A model generated the notes under the pieces. The model ran no database searches and was not told where the DNA came from. It was given only the letters and a program-made list of their open reading frames with translations. The translations under genes were made by a program, and so were the position numbers. From Fragum whitleyi (Eukaryota; Mollusca; Bivalvia; Cardiida; Cardiidae), in NCBI GenBank assembly GCA_948146395.1, contig OX411555.1:44958065-45022064 (forward strand): a stretch of 64,000 nt of DNA, read 5' to 3'. Shown one piece after another: positions 22,621-33,883 of this stretch (its first letter is position 1; every line of letters begins with the position of its first letter).

Positions 22621-22952
22621 GTGTGTATTTCAGTTCATTTATCACCGCTGCCTTAGCATAGGTCCATATGAGCGATGCCCCAAGAAAATGGTTAGTTGTT
22701 ACCGGGAGATAGCGCAAGGATAAATGAAACTACTGCTAAGATCCGACATGGTTCTTTCACGTGCTCGGTGTTAAGCACCGTCTCACGGGACCTCGGTTTC
22801 AGTCCAGGGACGCTAAATATACATATATGTATATTTAGGGTCCGTGGTCTAACATCTCATCCGAAAGGCAATTAGTTTGTTAGTGTCACGCGGCCTGCCC
22901 GGGAATCGAACCCACGCGGTCGTGCTTCAATGGTTTACCGACTGAGCTAACT
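22621..22952 (-). mobile_element. tRNA-derived SINE, family B, with internal 51-bp insertion
   Basis: On the minus strand it reads tRNA-like head (GGTTCGATTCCCGGGC), TCGGATGAGATGTTA, GACGGTGCTTAACACCGAGC and the CGCTCATATGGACC end. It matches the family B copy at 29097. A palindrome at 22800-22850 interrupts the conserved GACGTTAAACCGAGG block. Confidence 0.85.
22800..22850. mobile_element. 51-bp palindromic insertion in a SINE
   Basis: Compared with the copies at 29097 and 35664, exactly this segment is extra. Its arms (GGACGCTAAATATACATA and TATGTATATTTAGGGTCC) are nearly perfect inverted repeats with outer AGTCC/GGTCT ends. An inserted mini-palindrome in a datable host element implies transposition. 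Confidence 0.7.
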
Positions 22953-23447
22953 TGACTGACAGTGGAATATCGTATCACTCGCGTACATTTTATATGTGTT
23001 ATGAATATTCCGATCTCGTGACTTGTTGGCGGGAAATAATCGAGTCGGGCGCTTCGGTTGACCGGAATGGACAGTTTAGAATTGAACGCAGTTGCCAAGT
23101 TGCCTTTGGCAGTCCCTGGATTGCGAGCGAAATCGTAGTTATTTAAAATATGCATGCACAGAGAGCGCATCCATGTTGACTAAGTTTCGTTCTGATTGCA
23201 GTAAACATGATTCAAGAATATATAGCGCGGTTTTATTGACCCGAATCGGACCCTTGCTATTTAGATGAATAAAAATCTGATTATACCTACTCGGCTTTGC
23301 ACGTGCTTTCGTAGGAATGAAAAATAAACTGTATTGAATGTAATAAATTTTGTTAATTGATAACAGATGTCAGTAATCGTTATTTAAGCACTTTTCTACA
23401 GAGGTCAAATTCGGGTCAAATAAATCAAGGTATAACTACAATAATTA
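22953..23447. other. No gene seen
   Basis: Apparently single-copy sequence of mixed composition. Open frames on both strands (up to 94 codons) overlap the SINE head and have no domain. The last bases, ATAATTA, form the left flank of the foldback element. Confidence 0.5.
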
Positions 23448-25060
23448 TAGTCCGTGGGCCAGGAGGGGTCACCATGCACCCCCCTAAGGGCTCTCCAAGA
23501 GTGGTATGAAAATGTTCATATGACCTCCCTGAGTGAGAATCAAGATGTTAACAGGTGATAATTTGGGTCCCGACTGCCATTCCGAGTGGTTTTCAAGATG
23601 GCAGCCAAGAATAAATTCATTTTACCTTTGGAACACTATGGGGGATTTCTTTCATTTTAAATATATTTTGAGAGTCTAATACATGTATATTTTGCGTTCT
23701 GGTAAAACCCTTTATTACTTAAAATGATTTTGAAGATCCCAACTTCCAAAATGAGAGATGAGCCAGTTCTAGATAAGAATTTTGCTATTTTTTCGATAAA
23801 TGCCATGAGATAAAAGTGTTCATCATGTACTACACCATAGATCATGTTGCAAAGTGCTATGATATTGTTGATATGACCTTCTCGAGGTCAAATCAAGTTG
23901 TTAACAGTCAATATTTTGGGTCCCGACTGCCTTTCTCGGTGTTTTTCTAAATGGCAGCCATTAAAAATACAAATTTACCAGGAGACACTATACTGATATC
24001 ACTTGATTTTAAATCATATTTAAAGACCAAAAGATGTATATTTTACCTTCTTGGAACGATATCTATTAGTTAAAGATAATTTGGATATCCAAACATGCTT
24101 TATGAGAGATGGCAGCCAGTCTAAGATATAAATTTTGCTATTTTCTGTTGCATTCTTTGAAAGATGAAGGGTCACCATGTGCTTAGCTAAAAATTCTCTC
24201 TGATTGTGCAATGATATTGTTAATGCTAAATCACAAAGGTTGAATCAAGTTGTTTTTTTGGGTCCCGACAACCTTCGGGAGGTGGATGTCAAAATGGCAG
24301 CCAATGCAAATACAAGTAAATAAATTGGTACAAATTGTATTAGAGCAACCTTCATTCTTATCTATAAGGGCCAAAAAGATATATTCAGTGTTCTAGCTAA
24401 AACTGAAAAAAAACTAACGTCTATTTGAAGGTCAAACATCCCGAATGGTAGAAGGCAGCTTATCTTGAATATGAAATTTGCCTTTTTTGTTGAATATCAT
24501 AAGACAAGAGGAGACGAACCATCCTTAAAACCCTTTCTGAGAGTGCAAAGGAATGTTTAACCGACCTCACTGGGTGAGAATCAAAAATCTTTAAATCGAT
24601 ATTTTGTGTCCTGACTGCTTTTAAGGGCATTTTCTAGATGGCAACCAAGAAAATAATTGAATTACATTAGATTCCTTATGTAAACATTGTTTCACATTTA
24701 AACTCATTTTTAGGACCAGACACCTATATTTAGCATTTGAGCTACCGTTCTATCAGTTTATGTCGATTTGAAATCCCAAAATACCGAATTTTAAACACGA
24801 TTTTCATTAAGAGGAGGGGGGAGGGGGTCTGAAAAAGATTTATCAAATCAATTGTTCACAAGACCCTCCGAGATAGAATCATGTATTAATATTTTAAGAT
24901 ATTCGGTATCTCTTGGTTTTACCTGCAGATAAACATTTTCAAACTGAAAGGGAAAATATTTGATATTTTGAAATCTTGTTCTTGGTTATCTAGGGCTAAT
25001 TTGATGTTCCCGAAATTCTAAAAGCGAGATGGCAGCCATATATTAACACGAATACCATAT
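23448..25060 (+). repeat. Foldback left arm (~345-bp tandem units)
   Basis: At least four to five imperfect units carry GGGTCCCGACTGCC, a GATGGCAGCC box about 30 bases later, and a GTTAACA(G)-containing lead-in. Outer units are closest to the matching units of the right arm, and inner units are more diverged. Confidence 0.8.
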
Positions 25061-25078
25061 ATATTTAGTTTGATGTTT

Positions 25079-25414
25079 AGCGCGTCGGACTGTCAATTTA
25101 GAGGTACTGGGTTAGATTATCAACGGCGGCACTCGTTCATTCCGACTATTTGTTTCTCACCAATGGGTCCATAATGGGTACTGGGTTAGATTACCGACGG
25201 GGGCACTCGTTCATTCCGACTAATTGTCTCTCACTAATGGGTCAATAATGGGTAGACCTATGTGAGATAGCAGCTGGAGGCTAGGAAGGAATGTGTTAGT
25301 TCTACTGGAGAGATATACCAGGAAACCATTCTTAGGTGCTCCAGCCGCCGAGATATAACTGAAAATACGTTGAAAGAGTCGTAACACTCCATTCAATTAA
25401 TCAATCAATCAATT
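25079..25414 (+). mobile_element. tRNA-derived SINE, family A, with internal duplication, inside foldback element
   Basis: It starts GCGCGTCGGACTGTC and contains a duplicated block (GTACTGGGTTAGATTA ... CACTCGTTCATTCCGACTA ... CAATGGGTC) at ~25106 and ~25168, then the normal body and tail ATTCAATTAATCAATCAATC. Its position in the centre of the foldback element shows the foldback was there first, or that the SINE was captured. Confidence 0.8.
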
Positions 25415-26544
25415 AGTTCGGTGTAGGAATACTTTCAAATGTCGACCGAAAATGTCCACCAAATTAAATAAATGTAAAAGAATCCGAAATAAATCCACCA
25501 ATTTTGCTTATTTCAACATCTGAAATTTGCTAAATCTGTTTTATTCATTTTCCTCTTGAAGGGCTCAGCAGTGCTTATCCCTACGAAGCTGGTATATTTA
25601 GAAATTCATCTAGCATTAATTTATTTTATTTTTCAAAAACTTGGCCGCCATTTGACCATATGGAAGTTTTCCTATATCGAATATTTCCAAAATATAATTT
25701 TATTATTATATGGAAATGTAAATCTAGATTAATTTGTTTTAAATGAAAAAAAAAAACAAAAAAAAAAAAAACATGAGTCCTGTTTGACAAAATAAACACC
25801 AAAAGTGTCATCAAAACACATCCTTAAAGACAGTGACTATATAGCATGACAGGTGCTTTGATTGTCCCATGATATGAAACCTTCTTACAAATCTATCATT
25901 ATATTGATGAAATCCATACATTGATGTAGAAGGAGTAGCGTTAACCGTTACTCGACATTATATCAGCAATCATCAGCAAAATGAGTTTAGTCATATTCTG
26001 CGAAAGTTTCATGAGAATATGTTTATAAATGAAGGAAATGTTTTGCGGTCTAAAAACACCGTGTACTTGGCGCTAAGTCTGGTCAAAACCATTCTGAATC
26101 ATTTACTCAGCGTTCCATCCATAGCATTTTTGAAACATTAACTCAAAATGCCCCAAAATCATTCAAACAGCATTCAATCGACCAAAACCACTCCGAAATC
26201 ATTCAAAATTTTCCAATCATTCAATAATTCCATTAGCTGGGGTGGATTTGGAAGCTTATGATTGGTCCTTGACGACATACATATCTATAAACAGAATAAT
26301 ACGACATTTTATTTATAATTATGCTCAAGTTCGATAATAAACAAAACATTCAAATCAATCAAATGTCGCTTATGCTACTAACCGTTGTCAATTTCAAAAT
26401 GTTCTTAATCGAAACAAGAAATTAACTAACCTATGTATAAACACACGGACTGACAGATGGAGAAAATGATACCAATATGCATCTATATTTGACAGAAACA
26501 TGTACACATACAGATATTTATTCACAGAAATAAGATGAAATCAA

Positions 26545-28132
26545 ATTATGGCATGACTGCCATCTCATATTCAAGATTTCATTTTCTCATGTATTTTCTC
26601 GGAGACCATTTAAAACTACCCTTATCCTTCAGGTGAATCGAAAGAGACAGAATATTGATATCAGGGATATATGGTGAACAACTTGACACCCCCCTTCCAC
26701 AGGAGTGAAATGCCTACCCTACTAATTTGAGAGACTATAACAGTAAAATAAGAAAAATTACGTGTGTAAAATTGGCTGCCATCTTTATTTTAGTATGTTT
26801 GATTTTGAAATTAGACACTCAATTAAAGGAATAATAAGAGATTCGCTAAACTAAGGTAATTCTGTCCTTAAAATAAGATAAAAAAAAATAGACCAATGTT
26901 TGCAAAGGGATTCTTATGTAATCTATACTTTCTCTTGGCTGCCATCTAGAACTCATCCGGAAAGGCAGTCGGAACACCAAAATATCGATTGATACTTTTT
27001 TGATTCTCACTGCGTGGTATTGGCGAACTTTTCCTTTGTCCTATCAATGATGGCTTTTATGATGATGATGGACTGATAAAAAGGCAAATATTTAAAACTG
27101 GCTGCCATCTACCATTTAGGATGTTTGATCTTCCAAAAGTTATTAGCTGTTTAAGCATGTAGCAAGAACACTAAATCTCTATGTTTTTGGTCATTAAAGA
27201 TAATTAAAAACAAAGGTTGCTCATATACAAGATGTTCCAATTTATTTACTTGTATTTGCATTGGCTGCCATTTAGAAAAAACACCCCAAAAAGGCAGTCG
27301 GGACTCAACACATCTACTGCAAATAACTTGATTTAACCTTGGGAACGTTGAATTAACAATTTCGTGGTACGATCAGAGAGAATTGTTCGGCAAAGTACAT
27401 GATGACCCCTAGTCTTTCACAGATTGCAACAAAAAATAACAACATTTCTATCCTTAACTGGCTGCCATCTCTAATAGAGGATGATTGGATATCCAAGTTA
27501 TCTTAAACTAATAGATTTTGTTCCAAGAAGGTAAAATATACATGTTTTGGTCTTTAAATATGATTTGAAATCAAGTGATATCAGTATAGTGTCTCCTGGT
27601 AAATTTGTATTTTGAGTGGCTGCCATTTAGAAAAACACCGAGAAAGGCAGTCGGGACCCAAAATATTGACTGTTAACAACTTGATTTGACCTCGAGAAGG
27701 TCATATCAACAATATCATAGCACTTTGCAACATGATCTATGGTGGAGTACATGGTGAACACTTTTATCTTATGGCATTCATTGAAAAAATAGCAAATTTC
27801 TTATCTAGAACTGGCTGCCATCTCCCATTTTAGAAGTTGGTATCTTCAAAATCATTTTAAGTAATAAAGGGTTTTACCAGAACGCAAAATATACATGTTT
27901 TAGACCCTCAAAAAATATTTAAAATGAAAAAAATCCCTCTATAGTATACCAAAGGTAAAATGAATTTATTCTTGGCTGCCATCTAGAAAACCACTCGGAA
28001 TGGCAGTCGGGACCCAAATTAACACCTGTTAACATCTTGATTCTCCCTCAGGGAGGTCCTATGAACATTTCCATACCACTCTCGGAGAGCCCTTAGGGGG
28101 GTGCACGGTGACCCCTCCTGGCCCACGGACTA
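26545..28132 (-). repeat. Foldback right arm (inverted ~345-bp units)
   Basis: Inverted counterparts of the left-arm units: GGCTGCCATCT and GGCAGTCGGGACCC recur at ~330-355-bp spacing. The outermost unit (27960-28132) is nearly identical to 23448-23620 in reverse complement. Confidence 0.8.
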
Positions 28133-28273
28133 TTAATTTATACATGGAATGTCGTGATTCCATCAACAGGTGCGAAAACTCCGTGCTAACACACAATATA
28201 CAATAGAAAAACGTAAATTCTATATACAAAGGATTAGATTTTTTCAGTGGAACTGTTGTTTTAAACTTGCACG

Positions 28274-28505
28274 GCCGCCGTCATAGCACAGTGGCAGAGC
28301 GTCGGACTATCATTCAAAGGGCCCCGCAGGTTCGATACCCGACGGCGGCACTCATCCTTACCGACTATTTGTCTTCCATTAATGGATTGATAATCGTAGA
28401 CCCATGTGGGATAGCAGTTGGAGGCAAGGAAACGATGCAATGATAGCTGGTGTAAGAAATACCAGGAATCCGTTGTCAGGTGCTCTAGCCTCCACGATAT
28501 TGAAC
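28274..28505 (+). mobile_element. tRNA-derived SINE, family A (3' truncated)
   Basis: Head GCCGCCGTCATAGCACAG, B box GGTTCGATACC, TCTTCCATTAATGGATTG, CCATGTGGGATAGC, AATACCAGGAATCC and GGTGCTCTAG are all recognisable. It stops near 28505 without the CAAT tail. Confidence 0.85.
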
Positions 28506-29096
28506 TTGTTTCCCAATGGATGCAAAATAAATAGGTTTAAACAAGATAATTATCAGGGAAAATGTCATTTTCACATTATCTTTTACTTGATGTGTCCATT
28601 CTGCAATTGAACTGCATTCACACGGAAATCACACAGTCCCCATGATAGGCAGATCAAATATCAAATTTATTAATCTAGATCTAGACGGTATACAGTAGGG
28701 CTACGATATGGGGACTTTAGGTTGAAATGGTTCAGTATACATAAGTAAAGCATTGCATGGTTACAGTGCAACTTATATTGTCTATGGAGCTTGGACTGTG
28801 TGGTGAATGCGGCCTTGCGTTTTAAAAATTAAGTTACTTTCAATGAAGCAAAGTTAAATGGCTATTACAGCCACAAAGGTCATTCAGAACATCACTCGGC
28901 CATTTCCGTAAACTACAATGAGATTGGCCGAGTGGTGTTCCGAATGCCACAAAGGTGCGACACTATTCCATGAACACTATAGGACTCGGTTCAGACGGCT
29001 GTCATACACAACTTAGTTCCGGGGTTAAATTGGCTACTAAGTAAGCAGGCCGCCCTTAAAAGGCTCTGGTTCTGGTCATGAATGGCCCGATTACCA
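28506..29096. other. No gene seen; micro-MITE at 28881
   Basis: Apart from the 66-bp element at 28881 nothing is recognisable. The only long open frame here continues from the SINE and reflects SINE sequence. Confidence 0.5.
28881..28946. mobile_element. 66-bp Mutator-like micro-MITE with 10-bp target duplication
   Basis: The ends CATTCAGAACATCACTCGG and CCGAGTGGTGTTCCGAATG are inverted repeats covering almost the whole element. CCACAAAGGT flanks it on both sides (28871-28880, 28947-28956), a perfect 10-bp direct repeat. The TIR matches that of the elements at 50128 and 59369, so this is a minimal member of that family. Confidence 0.85.
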
Positions 29097-29397
29097 GCCC
29101 GATTAGCTCAGTTGGTAGAGCACCGGACTTCAAAACCATTGGAGTTCGGCGGCGTGGGTTCGATTCCCGGGCTGGTACACTAATAAAAACTAATTGTCTT
29201 TCGGATGAGACGTTAAACCGAGGCCCCGTGAGACGGTGCTTTACACCGAGCACGTTAAAGAACCATGGCGGATCTCAGCAGTAGTTTCGTCATGTATCCT
29301 TGCACTATCCCCCGTAACAACTAACCGTCTTCTGGGGGCGTCGCTCATATGGGCATGTGCTACGGTAGCGACGATAAATAAACGGAAATACACACAC
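29097..29397 (+). mobile_element. tRNA-derived SINE, family B
   Basis: The head has A box TTAGCTCAGTTGGTAGAG and B box GGTTCGATTCC, followed by the conserved central block CGGATGAGACGTTAAACCG, GGTGCTTTACACCGAGC, CATGGCGGATCTCAGCAG and the CATATGGGCATGTGCTACGG end. The GGATGAGACGTTAAACC core is widespread in invertebrate SINEs. This is the best-preserved copy in the window; others are at 22621 and 35664 (both minus). Confidence 0.9.
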
Positions 29398-30276
29398 TCA
29401 TGAATGGCTCTAGTAGCCTACAGTTGGTGAGCTCTGAAAAGCTCATCTGCTACGGCTCCGTATGACAAATATTAACTATGAATAAATGTCACATAATAAA
29501 GTGGTTTTTTGCCCTTTTTTCCAGGTTTTCCGTAATTTAATACGGGAAAGTAACGCAAAGCACCAGAAGGGCGCTTTGTGGCTTTTCCCGTTTCTAGATA
29601 ACGCGTGTAAAACATTTAAATAATCAAAATCACAATGAAATATAAATACCATCAAGGTTTAAATTCCTGTCGTAATGGTGACCTACATGGAGGAGGATGA
29701 TCTCGCGAGATTTCGCCATTTTGTTTTAGTATTTAAATTTATTTACTTTTTTCTTCGATTTTATTCCTGTCGATCATTATCAAAATTTAGATTGTAATGA
29801 ACGTAAAATTAGGATAAGAATCAGCCTTACATTTTGCTTAGAATCTCGTCTGGGTGACGTTTTCTTTTTACCCTGACGTCATTCTCAGGCACTCAAGTTG
29901 GGAAAATAAGACGCTACTTTTTTTCCCGCTAAAACAACGTTATTGTTGTTGCGTTTTAACGTCGGGGTAACAAGCGGCATAATACTTGAAAGAGATGAAA
30001 TCTATAGCAATATTCCCGGCTAAGACTTGAAAAAGATTAAATCTATAACAAAAATGATTAAAAACTTGTAAATACAGCTATTTCAGCTAAAGTAATGCCG
30101 GCCAATATCTTGTCTGAATCGCATCCTTTAGGATTTAGACCTGACGCATTTTACATAATACGTGCACCCATATTCAAAGTACCCCCCTCCCCTTATATAT
30201 TTTACGAAGAAAAACCAATAAGAATTGTATTGAGTATCTTTCACTCATATTATGTTAATTTCTTCCCGGGTGTTAG
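29398..30276. other. Intergenic, with promoter-like motifs
   Basis: No exon can be proven. The stretch contains the motif cluster given separately at 29690-29900 and an open frame (30095 on) that runs into the neighbouring TIR element without any domain. Confidence 0.45.
29690..29900 (+). promoter_or_regulatory. Promoter-like cluster: TCTCGCGAGA, YY1-like and CRE motifs
   Basis: The perfect palindrome TCTCGCGAGA (29701-29710), known as the BANP-bound motif of TATA-less metazoan promoters, is followed at once by CGCCATTTTG, which resembles a YY1 site. A full CRE, TGACGTCA, lies at 29874-29881 after a half-site TGACGT at 29856. Such combinations are typical of constitutive promoters. The candidate downstream exons are the speculative ones at 30326 and 30989. 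Function is inferred from motifs alone. Confidence 0.4.
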
Positions 30277-30325
30277 CACCGTGTATCAACGTACACCGGA
30301 TATAGCGATTAGTGAGTCGAAGAAA

Positions 30326-31210
30326 ATGTCACGGGGTGTTGTACAAGGTGAGTTTTTTTTTCTCTCTCTCTCTTTTTTTTTTTTTTTTTTTTTGTTAAAT
30401 CACGTAAAACTTTCCTGTAAGCATACAAGACAGGCGTTACTGATATAATCATGTAGCTATCAACCCGTATCAAATGATTGGTTAGAATCCATAAGCGGCT
30501 ACAATTAAAAAAAAAATACCCCCTAATCACCGATGATTTCCGTTTGTCCATCGCCAAAATACTGTTTTGACTGAATTTTTAGAGTTTCTCATACTAAAAC
30601 CCATGATAAATTGCCTAACATAACACAGAAAATCACTAGAAATACTCCTGCCTTTTGTATGAAGTGAATATACCGATAAATTCACATGTTGTTTCTTCTC
30701 CCGGTGTACGGCCTATAGGGAGATGGTGTACGTCGTATAGCAAATCTCCCGTTAATAGTGTACGGCCTATAGCAAGAAAAAGTATTTCTTAAATGAATTG
30801 TCTAGCGCTAAATTAAAACTTGTTTGATGGATAAAGTTATCTTTTTGTCTTTTGTACATTCGATGGAGCCTTTTTCCCTTACCAATGCAGTTGTCATGAC
30901 TAATTTAATCTTTACCACAAATGAATACCTGTTTCAGTATAATGTTATAGTCAAACCTTGGTAATTGTGTGCTTTAAACAGGCTTTAGACAAGTATGATA
31001 TGTATAAATTGGGATCAGCGAGATCCTCGCTGTCATTTTCTCTGTCTCGACTTAAAGAGCAAAGAAACTCAGCATTACTGGCATCTCTTTCATCCTTTCC
31101 AAACTTTGGATATCAAGATCAGATGAGTCGTACTGTTACTGCTCTTTTATCCCTTACTCAGTTTGAAGATATAATTTTAATTTCAATTGTAAATAGTGAC
31201 CATTCTTTCG
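30326..31210 (+). CDS. Speculative two-exon gene start inside TIR element
   Basis: An ATG at 30326 in good context (GAAAATGTC) encodes MSRGVVQ and ends at a strong donor (ACAAG|GTGAGT, 30347). A phase-compatible acceptor (GGCTTTAG|ACAAG) at 30989 opens a frame encoding KYDMYKLGSARSSLSFSLSR, a Ser/Leu-rich stretch, then LTQFEDIILISIVNSDHSF, reaching a donor-like TTTCG|GTGAGA at 31210 or a stop at 31308. I recognise no domain. Promoter-like motifs lie 0.45-0.6 kb upstream. The polypyrimidine tract is weak, and no third exon was found. It could be a decayed transposase, a captured exon or chance. Confidence 0.2.
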
Positions 31211-31794
31211 GTGAGAATCATTTGTGTTTTATTTTGAATGCCCCTAAAACTTTTATCAGTATAAACATGTTAATGGTCTTTTACAATTTAAATGCTCTGG
31301 GTGTTTGAGACGCACAGCAAAGTCTCTATCGATCGCCTTTGCTTTTTAGCCAATGAAACTTAACTATTCAAAAAGTATATCCATCCCACTTTCTGCTCAA
31401 CCAAGTGAAGTCTAGAGTAATTTGGTCATGGGGGGGCAATGACTGTGAAGTCCAGACAGTGACGTCATATCGAGTCTGGTGAACTGTCTGCAACGAGGGT
31501 CTATTTTACCCTTAATTCGGCGATATATTTTTCGAATGCGATGGTGATAATTTCGGCAAATCTTTATGCACAAAATAATCTTCACTCTGGTAAAGATCAG
31601 TTCTACAAATTTAAACGTTGATGAAAAGGTTATCTAGGGCATTGTATTGGGTTTAGATTTAAGTTAAGAATATACAGCATCGGCTTGATTATTATCACAT
31701 AGCCTGTTGCTTAAACATGTTTCTACAAGGTACGGACGCATTACACTTACTGGTGAATTGAGGATGTTAAACTTACGAAAATTGTTAAATACGC

Positions 31795-31975
31795 TGAAAA
31801 GACGCCATGAATTTGTTTTGTACCCGGTGCATAGGCTTTGCATACGCTCTTTACTTCGAGGGCCCACCTACTCAAATTTCGTCCGCTCAGAAAGTTTTGA
31901 GCGCTTTCTAAACCTTTGCTCTTCCGCCGTGTCCGTTTTGCAAACCCCTTGTCCCTGTTTGGCAGTCAGACCAGC
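31795..31975. repeat. Repeat shared with 21235-21965
   Basis: GAAAAGACGCCATGAATTTG, CATAGGCTTTGCATACGC, TCCGCTCAGAAAGTTTTGAG and CGTGTCCGTTTTGC follow the same order as in the larger copy. It lies inside the 3.6-kb TIR element, so either the TIR element captured it or it inserted there. Confidence 0.5.
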
Positions 31976-33883
31976 CCTGCGTTCAGTTACCAAAACGCCT
32001 GTTATTTTCGAAAATGATACCGCGCTTTGCACGCTAATGCTTGTGTTGGGCAAAATTTGCAAATTGTTTCTCGAACGTTTTCATTCAGAAGGCAGGGCGG
32101 ACCTCGAAGCCTGAGATTCGTAATTAAAATTTTCCTAGTATCCTTGTATCATGACTTGTGATTACGATAAATTTGTATACACTAACTGGCCAAACCCAAG
32201 CATATGTTTACGATTAAAACGTTCGCAGAACGTTAAAGCAACGATACCATGCTAAATGGAAATCCCCATGTGGAGATCCGATCTAAAACTAAGCTAACTT
32301 TTGTCAATAAGAACTTCTTACAGCAACAGCCTTCGACTGCAAGAGATTGTGTCTTGATTTTGTGTAGTAGGTTTACTATACTAATCTACAAAACGAAATT
32401 GGATTGTAAAACAATTGTATGTGGCTTCGGCTAATCTATCAATTTCAAAACGGTAAAGAGACCAATCCGATTTATATTTATTAATGTATACCCCTACCTA
32501 TATGGGAACGTTTGCATGATGTAGGTAAACGGTATTTCAACCAGTCATGCGTTTCGAATATCAAATCGTTCCCAAGCGCTTCCACTTTGAACCACAATTG
32601 AGACAGGCTTGAAATGGATTTTGATGATGTCTTTTCTAACGTATTCGTTGGTTCTTATTTTTCGGGGATATTGGATATAGAAAATATATGTCAATTCAAT
32701 ATTGTTATCAGTCATATTGATGTGCGTGAATAAACATGGTTCGAAAATACGCGTTAATTATTACCATGTGAATATCATAAATTGTCTGAGGCCGCTCAAA
32801 TGTTTTGGGTGGAATCGTGATTCTTTAACAACCTTGTTAAAAATCACATCTTTTTTCTCTCTATCTGTTAATATTTTGATGTAGAAAGGTATCTTGTAAA
32901 AATCAAAGACCCATGGTTAAAACGCCGCGATTATTCAATGACATAGGACGATAGGTTAAACATTTAAATGATAGTATTCTGATATATTACAAGAAATCTA
33001 CCTGCTATCCGATTCTGAAACAGTTCGTAAAACTAGTCTGACATTAACCTGACGCTTAATCTGTAGAAATGCGAAATTTTAGCTTATAAATTGTATTCAA
33101 CGAAACAACTTGGTTTCACAGGAAGTTGCCTTCTGCAACGGGACTAGCCGTTGTCTAAGAAAACCATGCTAAAAATATGTTTACAATCAATGTAATGAAT
33201 AATTATGTTAAGAGGTTCATAAAGTTCTGTAAATGATTATCATCTATATTTGTTAATCAATATGATTAACGATTCCCCCGTTTTTCGCAAAAAAACTAGA
33301 AAAGAATCCTAATCGAAAACGCCAAAATGTTACTACAGAGTCATGTAGGCGTCTTCATACATAATTTCTTATTTTGCGCTCGTTTAAGTAAGGATATTTA
33401 ACCCTTCCATTGAGCTATATTCGTACACTACTTTTTCTATCGTTCGTACACTGATTTGAAATTGTCTGCTATAGGCCGTACACCGGTAGATTTTTTCCTA
33501 CCTAAATATTCCAAAAACAAAAAATAATCTCGCAGTAAAATTTAGTATGTAAAATCTTTTGACAACAAAGAAAGTATAGCAAAGTAAATCGTGGGCCAGT
33601 TACGTAAAATATGAGCATTTTCATTCGATTTCGCAGAAGGCCAAGAAAATAGTCAGTGATTAGACGGTTTATTTTCCTTTATTCTATGACAGAAACAAAT
33701 TATTTCATATTTTCCAAAGAGACAAACATAACCGACTACCTCAGTGGTGTAAATTCGTTTTTCAATAAGTAAAATCACAACAAACACAGAAATAATAATA
33801 GAAATACTAACCATCGATCCCACTTCGTAGATATTTCCCTCGACTCACTAATCGCTATATCCGGTGTACGTTGATACACGGTG

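Larger units (their letters stand above)
23448..28132. mobile_element. 4.7-kb foldback element with tandem-repeat arms
   Basis: The outer ends are perfect inverted sequences at the tips (TAGTCCGTGGGCCAGGAGGG at left, its complement at right), and inversion symmetry continues for about 1.6 kb per arm. Each arm consists of ~345-bp units marked by GGGTCCCGACTGCC and GATGGCAGCC: left units at ~23565, 23918, 24260, 24606; right units inverted at ~28013, 27657, 27303, 26972. TTA occurs immediately outside both ends (23445-23447, 28133-28135), a possible 3-bp target duplication. The centre (~25.1-26.5 kb) holds a SINE and non-coding DNA. No transposase is seen. Confidence 0.85.
30277..33883. mobile_element. 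3.6-kb element with 44-bp perfect TIRs
   Basis: The left end CACCGTGTATCAACGTAC... continues for 44 bases (30277-30320) and is repeated exactly inverted at 33840-33883. Weaker symmetry runs further in: TGTACGGCCTATAG at ~30705 and ~30760, and its complement at ~33470. GTTAG lies directly outside both ends (30272-30276, 33884-33888), a likely 5-bp target duplication. Inside are two candidate exons and a repeat shared with 21235. No complete transposase is recognisable, so it is either non-autonomous or decayed. Confidence 0.75.

Noticed and set aside
28404..28610. 68-codon frame and similar frames at 6191, 35541, 53633
   Set aside because: They translate SINE sequence; the recurring SRGPGFDPRRRHSFFPT-like peptide is a SINE by-product.
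29097..29170. tRNA-like sequence with A and B boxes (also at 12320, 28274, 42818)
   Set aside because: Each is continuous with a SINE body repeated elsewhere in the window; the stems are imperfect and no functional tRNA gene is supported.
30095..30348. 84-codon frame ending at the 30347 donor as a longer first exon
   Set aside because: It crosses the transposon boundary at 30277 and shows no domain; only the short segment after the ATG at 30326 is kept, as speculative.
30958..31308. Exon starting at the stronger-looking TTTAAACAG acceptor (30981)
   Set aside because: Joining it to the 30347 donor puts the frame into a stop within five codons; only the weaker acceptor at 30988 keeps phase.
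31707..32114. 135-codon open frame overlapping a repeat shared with 21239-21505
   Set aside because: The DNA similarity is that of a dispersed repeat; frames are not consistently conserved and no domain is visible.
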